Source: Syntrophomonadaceae bacterium (GTDB taxonomy: Bacteria > Bacillota > Ch66 > Ch109). Taken from it: 10,595 nt of DNA. A model generated the notes under the pieces. It was not told where the DNA came from and did no database searches. It was given only the letters and a program-made list of their open reading frames with translations. This document shows, piece after piece, positions 5,889-10,595 of the stretch; the first letter of the stretch is position 1, and each line of letters starts with the position of its first letter. The stretch spans positions 1-10,595 of the forward strand of contig JAAZDI010000328.1 of assembly GCA_012512295.1 (NCBI GenBank). Reading direction: 5' to 3'. The position numbers and the translations under genes are program-made.

Positions 5889-7628
5889 TCAACCATATTT
5901 AATGCCATACTTTTTAAGTTTCTCGTAAAAAGTAGACCGAGCCACGCCTAAGACTATTGCTGCTTGGCGTTTATTACCGGAAGTTATTTCAAGGGCCTTT
6001 TTAATTCTCTCTTCCTCTAATTCATCATCCAAAATGACTCGTCTCTGACCAACACCTGAATTATATTGTGTCATATTACAAATAGGTGGTCGTGTATCGA
6101 AATATCGTTTTAGAAAGTTGGAGGGAAGGGATTCTATATCGATAATATTTCCCTGTAATAAACACACAGTCCCCTCGATCACATTAGCTAATTCACGTAC
6201 ATTGCCCGGCCAAAAGTATTTATTAAATAGATCTAAAACATCTTGACTAATCTTTATAATATTTTTTCCGTATTTAGCAGATATTTTGGTATTCAAATGT
6301 TTAGTGATCGGTTCTATATCTGCCTTGCGGTGACGAAGAGGCGGAATATCAATTCGTATGACATCTAATCGGTAATACAGGTCTTCTCTGAATAATCCGT
6401 TACGCACCATTTCTGCAAGATTACGGTTAGTGGCCGCAATTATCCGGACATCTACTTTGACGCTCTCTGACTTTCCGATTTTTTCAATTTCCCCCTCTTG
6501 AAGAACTCTTAATAGTTTTGATTGCATGTTTAAGTTCATGTCGCCTATTTCATCCAAAAATAACGTTCCTTTATCTGCTATTTCAAATTTACCTGGCTTT
6601 CCACCCTTTTTCGCACCGGTAAATGACCCGGTTTCATAGCCAAATAACTCTGATTCCAATAGTGTTTCTGGAATACTAGCACAGTTCACTCGGACAAATG
6701 GCATATTTGATCTCAGACTGGCGGAATGAATAGCGTGGGCAAATAGCTCTTTGCCGGTCCCAGTTTCTCCAAGTAATAAGACTGAAGCATCTGACTGAGC
6801 TGCCTGTAAAGCCAATTCCTTAGCAAAACATATTTCCTTGCTTACGCCGATAATATTATCAAAATTGTACTTTGCATCGTTGCTTTGATTTTTATTAAAA
6901 TCAATATCAGTATGCGCTTTCAAAGCATCCCTAATTATTTTTATATAATTTTTAGCTTCATTAATATCGGTAAAAACACTTCTGGCTACAGTACCTTCAA
7001 TCTTACCATCTATAAATAACGGAAATAACATTACCGGGACATAGCTTCCATTTAAATACATTATCTTGCCAAGTTTCGGTACACCAGTCTGCGCGACCGA
7101 CTCCATTTGGCATTCTGGATTAAGGTCTTGGACTTTTTGCAGCATTACCGACTTAGCGTTAACGCCCACTCTTTTGGCCGCTTCTTCGTTGATGTAGATA
7201 ATTCTCCCTTGTAAATCACAAACAATGATCCCTTGAAATTCCATCATGGCTTTTAACATTTTGTTTTCTTCAGTAAGATTTTGTAATTCATTCATCATCC
7301 GCGATGGCTTTTCATTATTTAGCCAGAATTGAATTCTAGCGCATTCTGCAGTGCCTACATTAAGCTCCTTTATCAAAACAGTTTCATTGTTAAATCTTAT
7401 GCGATAAAACCGAATCCCATCTTTTTGGTAATTAGCGCAGACTCTTCCTTTGGATTTAATAGTATCCCAATTTTTCCCCACAAGCTCATTCATTTGTAAT
7501 ACTGTTTCTATATTTTTGCTGCATTTAATAATAGTCCCTAGGTTATTAATGATTAAAACACCTAATTCCATACTTTCAGCTATATTATAAAGATTACCAA
7601 TAATGTTATTGATTGATATTCTGCTCAT
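5889..7628 (-). CDS. PAS-domain sigma-54-dependent transcriptional activator
   Basis: Enhancer-binding protein of 579 residues that activates sigma-54 RNA polymerase. In order: a PAS-like sensor at about 12-105, a short hydrophobic heptad-like linker helix (about 111-131), a second PAS domain (about 128-228; FQGIIVCDLQGRIIYINEEA), the AAA+ ATPase (about 255-485) and a Fis-type helix-turn-helix (about 540-577; SGNKRQAAIVLGVARSTFYE). The ATPase has Walker A GETGTGKE (287-294), the sigma-54 contact loop GSFTGA (334-339, alanine-to-serine variant of GAFTGA), Walker B GTLFLDEIGD (354-363), the arginine-finger region FREDLYYRLDV and WPGNVREL. There is no receiver domain, so it senses a small ligand, redox state or partner through PAS rather than a histidine kinase. 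The ATG has a perfect AAGGAGGTG site. The gene is much more AT-rich than both neighbouring blocks. Its likely target is the sigma-54 promoter at 5700-5714, and perhaps its own gene. Confidence 0.93.
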   Translation of the reverse strand: MSRISINNIIGNLYNIAESMELGVLIINNLGTIIKCSKNIETVLQMNELVGKNWDTIKSKGRVCANYQKDGIRFYRIRFNNETVLIKELNVGTAECARIQFWLNNEKPSRMMNELQNLTEENKMLKAMMEFQGIIVCDLQGRIIYINEEAAKRVGVNAKSVMLQKVQDLNPECQMESVAQTGVPKLGKIMYLNGSYVPVMLFPLFIDGKIEGTVARSVFTDINEAKNYIKIIRDALKAHTDIDFNKNQSNDAKYNFDNIIGVSKEICFAKELALQAAQSDASVLLLGETGTGKELFAHAIHSASLRSNMPFVRVNCASIPETLLESELFGYETGSFTGAKKGGKPGKFEIADKGTLFLDEIGDMNLNMQSKLLRVLQEGEIEKIGKSESVKVDVRIIAATNRNLAEMVRNGLFREDLYYRLDVIRIDIPPLRHRKADIEPITKHLNTKISAKYGKNIIKISQDVLDLFNKYFWPGNVRELANVIEGTVCLLQGNIIDIESLPSNFLKRYFDTRPPICNMTQYNSGVGQRRVILDDELEEERIKKALEITSGNKRQAAIVLGVARSTFYEKLKKYGIKYG

Positions 7629-7710
7629 TTATTTCACCTCCTTCCATTTATAGATATATTCGCTAATCCCAAGGACAGACCCTTTTTAGGGGCAGTTGTT
7701 ATGTTAGGTT

Positions 7711-7760
7711 AAAAAATGCTTCGGACATGACCGATTTCTTATCTGGACATGTCCGAAGCA
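7711..7760 (-). terminator. Intrinsic terminator of the hydrogenase block, carrying the regulator palindromes
   Basis: On the minus strand TGCTTCGGACATGTCC pairs with GGTCATGTCCGAAGCA at 15 of 16 positions around a 12-base loop and is followed directly by TTTTTT (7716-7711). It lies about 80 bases after the stop codon of the maturation protease gene. This is a textbook factor-independent terminator that would separate the hydrogenase genes from the regulator gene. Confidence 0.78.
7723..7754. promoter_or_regulatory. Putative activator sites upstream of the regulator gene
   Basis: GGACATGTCC at 7745-7754 and the one-mismatch copy GGACATGACC at 7723-7732 are centred 22 bp apart, about 100 and 122 bases upstream of the regulator ATG. 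They match the pair in front of the acyl-CoA operon in sequence and spacing. This suggests autoregulation, but no clear sigma-54 promoter follows, so repression or purely terminator function is also possible. Confidence 0.5.
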
Positions 7761-7841
7761 AGACGCTTTGGCCTATTTTACATTACTAAGTACCTGACCA
7801 TAAGGTAGGTATTTGGGGCCGAATTCCACTCACCGAGGAAA

Positions 7842-8471
7842 TTAGGATAGATAAAAACGGCTAAGCTCCGCTTGAACCATTTCTGCCGCCGGCACAATCG
7901 CCCGTTCTACCGCTGGGCTTAAGCCGATCTGGAAAGGTTCTTCGTTGGCAATCTCAATACCAATCAGCACCAATTCAGCCGGGAGGTTGTCGGTCAGCCG
8001 CGCCAGTTCTAAGGCCTCGATGATTCCCAAGCCGTGCACGGTCAAGTTATTACCTCTTTCTATTGACAGCAGTTCAGTTAACGTCAACCGTTGGATTGTT
8101 CCCGGTGGCCGGCCGCTTCTGATCGCGTCGACCAGGATAACCCGGTCCTCCGGGGCCCAGTAGTTGAGCAGGTTCAGACCAGGTGTACCGACCTCCAGCA
8201 CCACCGTTCCCGGCGGCAGCTTGATCTTCTTTTCCCGGCTGGCTGTTAAGGCCTGACCAGAATCGCTTCCAACTTCGCCAAGTTTGTCTGGATCTTCGCC
8301 GCTGGCTGGAGCTTGACCACTTGGTTTTTGACCGTCAAACTCATTGATCGACGCTTCTTGGTCCGCCGGCTCTTTTTTCGTAGCCAATTCTTTCAGGTAA
8401 CGAACCACCCACAGTCCGATTGCATCATCAGCGGCTAATAGGTTGCCGCAGCCCAATACCAGACAGCGCAT
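7842..8471 (-). CDS. [NiFe] hydrogenase maturation endopeptidase (M52, HybD/HycI-like) with a large insert
   Basis: Peptidase family M52 protein that trims the C-terminus of the hydrogenase large subunit after nickel insertion. With the ATG at 8471-8469 (GGGGAGGAAGG upstream) the protein has 209 residues and opens MRCLVLGCGNLLAADDAIG, aligning without gaps to the HybD start. The nickel-sensing residues of E. coli HybD (E16, D62, H93) correspond to D16 (an aspartate, as in HycI), D115 in LVDAIRSG and H146 in LTVHGLG. D115 and H146 are each displaced by exactly 53, which locates one insert of about 53 residues at roughly 31-84. The insert is hydrophilic, rich in G, S, E, K, D and Q, and looks disordered. 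The frame is open back to a GTG at 8513, but that codon lies in a stem-loop and adds unrelated residues. It serves the large subunit encoded 361 bases upstream. Confidence 0.88.
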   Translation of the reverse strand: MRCLVLGCGNLLAADDAIGLWVVRYLKELATKKEPADQEASINEFDGQKPSGQAPASGEDPDKLGEVGSDSGQALTASREKKIKLPPGTVVLEVGTPGLNLLNYWAPEDRVILVDAIRSGRPPGTIQRLTLTELLSIERGNNLTVHGLGIIEALELARLTDNLPAELVLIGIEIANEEPFQIGLSPAVERAIVPAAEMVQAELSRFYLS

Positions 8472-8499
8472 CGTCCTTCCTCCCCTTTCCGGGACAAGG

Positions 8500-8520
8500 G
8501 GGGACAGCTCCACTGTCCCC
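8500..8520. repeat. GGGGACAG/CTGTCCCC inverted repeat upstream of the protease gene
   Basis: GGGGACAG (8500-8507) and CTGTCCCC (8513-8520) are perfect 8-bp arms around a 5-base loop, with another GGGACA at 8491-8496. It lies 29 bases upstream of the protease ATG and covers the alternative GTG start. It resembles REP-like GGGGACA/TGTCCCC hairpins, but copy number cannot be checked here. Confidence 0.5.
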
Positions 8521-8543
8521 TCAATCTACCGAGTGCTTTGATT

Positions 8544-8620
8544 AACACTGGGCGTTAATTAACTAAGAGTCGACCCTCATAACGTCCGACCAGCCCAAAA
8601 TATTATGATCGCCCAGTGTT
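8544..8620. repeat. 77-bp element with perfect 11-bp terminal inverted repeats
   Basis: AACACTGGGCG (8544-8554) and CGCCCAGTGTT (8610-8620) are exact reverse complements enclosing 55 bases. TTAA occurs at or beside both ends (8542-8545 and 8620-8623). No coding capacity is present. It could be a tiny MITE-like insertion or a long-loop RNA structure; a single copy cannot distinguish them. Confidence 0.45.
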
Positions 8621-8694
8621 TTAACGCAGGTCAGCGATTGGCATGGCAGTATACTTAATTATTTCCTAAACCAAACCCCCATGACGCTAAACAG

Positions 8695-8734
8695 CACAGC
8701 ACCATCAGCAGATAAACACGATGATGGTGCTGTG
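8695..8734. repeat. 13-bp stem-loop downstream of the large-subunit gene
   Basis: CACAGCACCATCA (8695-8707) pairs perfectly with TGATGGTGCTGTG (8722-8734) around a 14-base loop. On the minus strand it is followed only by CTGTTTAG, a poor T-tract. It may be a weak or partial terminator, or an mRNA-stabilising structure, about 100 bases after the large-subunit stop codon. Confidence 0.5.
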
Positions 8735-8761
8735 TTATAACCTAGATTAGCGATTAGCGAA

Positions 8762-8818
8762 CCTTCTTACTGCTCCCGCTGCACCCGTCCCGGACGACCG
8801 GTTCGTAGAGTGAGCAGG
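8762..8818 (-). pseudogene. Degenerate copy of the hydrogenase large-subunit 3' end
   Basis: The plus-strand stretch starting CTTCTTACTGCTC and ending TGAGCAGG closely resembles the true gene end at 8829-8878, which starts and ends with the same words. On the minus strand the copy ends CGGGTGCAGCGGGAGCAGTAA against CGGGTGCATCGAGAGCAGTAA in the gene, that is RVQREQ-stop against RVHREQ-stop. The copy is about 5 bases longer in the middle, which breaks the frame, and it lacks the Cys-x-x-Cys codons in frame. It is either an imperfect tandem duplication or the remnant of a second, paralogous large-subunit gene. It is non-functional as a gene. Confidence 0.6.
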
Positions 8819-8831
8819 CATTTACCACTTC

Positions 8832-10145
8832 TTACTGCTCTCGATGCACCCGGACCTTGATCGAATGCACTGAGCAGGACAGACAAGGGTCATAGCTGCG
8901 GATCAGCATCTCGCACTTCAAGGCTAGTTCCTCATCTGACAAATCCAGCAGCTTGGGGACAAACTCATTCAGGTCTTTTTCAATGTTGTAGACGTTACGC
9001 GCGGTGGGGGCCACGATATCCCACTGCTGAACCACCCCGTCCTTATCAATCCGACCACCATGGCAGCAAATGCCGCGCGGAGCCTCGGTTACCGCATACC
9101 CCTCCCCAGCCCGGATGGTGTATTTCGGTTCTTCATACTTGGGATTACCCAACTGATCAATGATCTGGACCGCCTCATCAATCGCGTGCACCAGTTCAAT
9201 ACACCGGGCCACAATACTCATGTACGGATTAAAGCTTGGGGCCACAAACCCGACCTGAGCCGCTACTGCCCGAGCATCAGCGGACAACTGATCAAAATTA
9301 AGGTTTACCCGAGCCAACGGGCCAACCAAGAAAGAATCCCGCCCCCGAATGATGGCGTGTTTGGCATTGGAACCAGGAACATGGCGTTCGATCAGCCACT
9401 CCGGATATTCCCAATCTGGGATATCCAATCCCTCGGTCGAGACCAGCCGTCCCGCCTCGACTGCGTATTCTTTAGGCGAATGAAGAGCCACGTGCTCGCA
9501 CTTCCGCACTAGCTCCGGATAAGGGGCGGCTGAGAACAGATCCTTGGTCAGTTGCGTCGCTTCCAGGGCAAATTCCTTAATTCCCAGCAGCCGTTCCCGA
9601 ATTTTCTTTAAATCCGCGGCATCCGGGACCGCCGTGAACCCACCGACCACGGAGGTGCGGTTCTGAATCTCGTGCCCGGTTAAGACGACACTCATATCAT
9701 TCCCCAACCGCTTGAACTGCAGGGCTTTTTGGACCACCGGTAGCAGTTCTGGATTCCCGGCCATGCTGATGACACTTTCATAACCCAGATAGTCCGGGGC
9801 GGCCAGGAAGAAAACATGCAAGGCATGGCTCGAAATCCAGTCCCCGACTAACAGCAGCCGGCGCAGCAGCCGGGTCTGCTCGCTGACCTCAATCCCCATG
9901 GCCCGCTCGACTGCCTGGACCGCGGCCAGATTGTGCGGATGCGGGCAGATGCCACAGATCCGCTGCACCAACTCCGGCACCTCATCGTATTTGCGGCCAA
10001 CCAGAAAAGACTCAAAAAATCGGGGTGCTTCCCAGATCTTATACCGGGCTTCCTTAACCTTGCCTTCAGCAGAGATAACCAGGTCCAGGGCACCATCGCC
10101 TTCTTCCCGAGCGACATAGCCAACAAAAATCTTGCGATCGCTCAC
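8832..10145 (-). CDS. [NiFe] hydrogenase large subunit, group 3-like
   Basis: Catalytic subunit of a cytoplasmic [NiFe] hydrogenase, 437 residues; it binds the Ni-Fe(CN)2CO centre. The N-terminal L1 motif is RICGICPHPH (C64, C67) and the C-terminal L2 motif is DPCLSCSVH (C421, C424, H427), giving all four cysteine ligands. After H427 there is a 10-residue tail SIKVRVHREQ, the peptide removed by the maturation endopeptidase; a matching protease gene lies downstream. There is no signal peptide or membrane segment. The partner small subunit is of the MvhG/HoxY type, so the enzyme is probably in group 3 (NAD(P)- or heterodisulfide reductase-linked), but the electron partner is outside the window. 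The start is GTG at 10145-10143, overlapping the small-subunit stop as GTGA, which indicates translational coupling. The 3' end of the gene is partly duplicated just downstream. Confidence 0.95.
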   Translation of the reverse strand: MSDRKIFVGYVAREEGDGALDLVISAEGKVKEARYKIWEAPRFFESFLVGRKYDEVPELVQRICGICPHPHNLAAVQAVERAMGIEVSEQTRLLRRLLLVGDWISSHALHVFFLAAPDYLGYESVISMAGNPELLPVVQKALQFKRLGNDMSVVLTGHEIQNRTSVVGGFTAVPDAADLKKIRERLLGIKEFALEATQLTKDLFSAAPYPELVRKCEHVALHSPKEYAVEAGRLVSTEGLDIPDWEYPEWLIERHVPGSNAKHAIIRGRDSFLVGPLARVNLNFDQLSADARAVAAQVGFVAPSFNPYMSIVARCIELVHAIDEAVQIIDQLGNPKYEEPKYTIRAGEGYAVTEAPRGICCHGGRIDKDGVVQQWDIVAPTARNVYNIEKDLNEFVPKLLDLSDEELALKCEMLIRSYDPCLSCSVHSIKVRVHREQ

Positions 10146-10595
10146 AGTGCTTCCGCCCCCTTCCTAAACTCTGGTGTATTGCCGGCATACTTGCGGAACT
10201 TCCGGACCACGTCATCCTTGGTCAGACCCAGTTGTTCGTGGAAAACCCGGGCCAATGAGGCCGCATTGCAGTCGTCTGATGGACCGCGACAGCCCTCGCA
10301 GGCCCGATTGAGACTGGGACACAGGGCCCCGCAGCCACCGGCAGTGACTGAACCCATACAAGGCTGACCTTTGCCCAACAATAGACAACCGTTTTCTTTT
10401 AACTTACACTCGCCGCAAACGGCATGGGTTATATAGCGGGGACTGACTCCCAGCAGAGCACAACGGAGCAGTTCCAGCAATTCACCGAGATCAACCGCAC
10501 AACCGCGCAGGTAGGCATCAACCGGCACATAATAGTCAATCCCATAGGCGGGAATAGAATTAATATCCCATAGGTGGGTGTAGACCCTGTCTCTT
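10142..10595 (-). CDS. [NiFe] hydrogenase small subunit (NADH:quinone oxidoreductase 20 kDa-like), partial, 5' end outside window
   Basis: C-terminal 151 residues of the iron-sulfur subunit that carries electrons to and from the large subunit. The frame stays open to the right window edge, so the start and the N-terminal Cys-x-x-Cys are not seen; the internal GTG at 10528 is not the start. Upstream in-frame sequence reads THLWDINSIPAYGIDYYVPV, leading into a family-like segment with RGCAVDLGELLELL. A cysteine-rich block follows: VCGECKLKENGCLLL, GQPCMGSVTAGGCGALCPS and ACEGCRGPSDDC, which resembles the cluster-binding C-terminal part of MvhG/HoxY-type subunits and would bind [4Fe-4S] clusters. 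It ends in TGA overlapping the large-subunit GTG by four bases. The lack of a long C-terminal membrane anchor fits a cytoplasmic enzyme. Confidence 0.9.
   Translation of the reverse strand, partial: RDRVYTHLWDINSIPAYGIDYYVPVDAYLRGCAVDLGELLELLRCALLGVSPRYITHAVCGECKLKENGCLLLGKGQPCMGSVTAGGCGALCPSLNRACEGCRGPSDDCNAASLARVFHEQLGLTKDDVVRKFRKYAGNTPEFRKGAEAL

Larger units (their letters stand above)
7629..7841. other. Region between maturation protease and regulator
   Basis: No gene is visible. The region contains the palindrome-bearing stem-loop at 7711-7760, a second weaker symmetry TACCT-N7-AGGTA at 7791-7807 and a small stem CCCTTTTTAGGG at 7680-7689 with flanks. I could not find a convincing promoter for the regulator: the best -24/-12 candidate (7669-7683) has GG instead of the required GC at -12, and no well-spaced TTGACA/TATAAT pair is present. 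Confidence 0.5.
8472..8831. other. Gene-free gap between hydrogenase large subunit and maturation protease
   Basis: These 360 bases hold no supportable gene. They contain, from high to low coordinates, a degenerate copy of the large-subunit 3' end (8762-8818), a tandem GATTAGC pair (8745-8758), a 13-bp stem-loop (8695-8734), an element with 11-bp inverted ends (8544-8620) and a GGGGACAG/CTGTCCCC stem (8500-8520). The unusual density of repeats inside what should be one operon suggests past rearrangement or insertion. Confidence 0.6.

Noticed and set aside
7669..7683. Sigma-54-like sequence AGGGTCTGTCCTTGG upstream of the regulator gene
   Set aside because: The -24 GG and the TTG are present, but the -12 element has GG instead of the nearly invariant GC and the flanking bases match poorly.
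8472..8831. CRISPR-like or tandem repeat array in the hydrogenase gap
   Set aside because: The repeats are different inverted repeats and one gene-end duplicate; there is no regularly spaced repeat-spacer pattern.
9060..9512. 150-codon plus-strand open frame inside the hydrogenase large-subunit gene
   Set aside because: It lies entirely antisense to a well-supported gene, shows no recognisable motif and has no neighbours on that strand; it is a shadow frame.
9933..10367. 144-codon plus-strand frame spanning the hydrogenase subunit junction
   Set aside because: It crosses the boundary of two clear minus-strand genes and resembles no family I know.

Overview
The window looks like a piece of an anaerobic Firmicutes (Clostridia, Peptococcaceae-like) chromosome. 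The evidence is strong AGGAGG-type ribosome binding sites, frequent GTG/TTG starts, a complete reductive/oxidative short-chain acyl-CoA gene set, a soluble group 3-type [NiFe] hydrogenase and sigma-54-dependent control. The genus is an inference; no rRNA or other marker is present. Every gene I can support lies on the minus strand, so the window reads from high to low coordinates.

Hydrogenase block (10595 to about 7842): the 3' part of a small-subunit gene (cut by the window edge) overlaps the large-subunit gene by 4 bases. A 361-base stretch with no gene follows; it holds inverted repeats and a decayed copy of the large-subunit 3' end. Then comes a HybD/HycI-type maturation endopeptidase carrying an unusual insert of about 53 residues. 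A strong stem-loop plus T-tract (7711-7760) closes this block.

Regulator (7628-5889): a distinctly AT-rich gene for a PAS-PAS-AAA+-Fis sigma-54 activator (enhancer-binding protein) without a receiver domain. It is bracketed by two stem-loops, each containing two copies of the palindrome GGACATGTCC (one copy has one mismatch), 21 or 22 bp apart.

Acyl-CoA block (5593 to 1): a -24/-12 promoter (TGGCAC-N5-TTGC, 5700-5714) stands in front of 3-hydroxyacyl-CoA dehydrogenase, enoyl-CoA hydratase, thiolase, acyl-CoA dehydrogenase and a GctAB-type CoA-transferase (subunit B cut by the window edge). Together these enzymes can activate a short acid by CoA transfer, oxidise it through enoyl-, hydroxy- and ketoacyl-CoA and cleave it to acetyl-CoA, or run the route in reverse.

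The most interesting reading is a compact regulatory circuit. The PAS regulator probably binds the paired GGACATGTCC palindromes to fire the sigma-54 promoter of the acyl-CoA operon. The same palindromes also form the arms of intrinsic terminators at both ends of the regulator gene, so one DNA element may act both as enhancer and as transcription stop.
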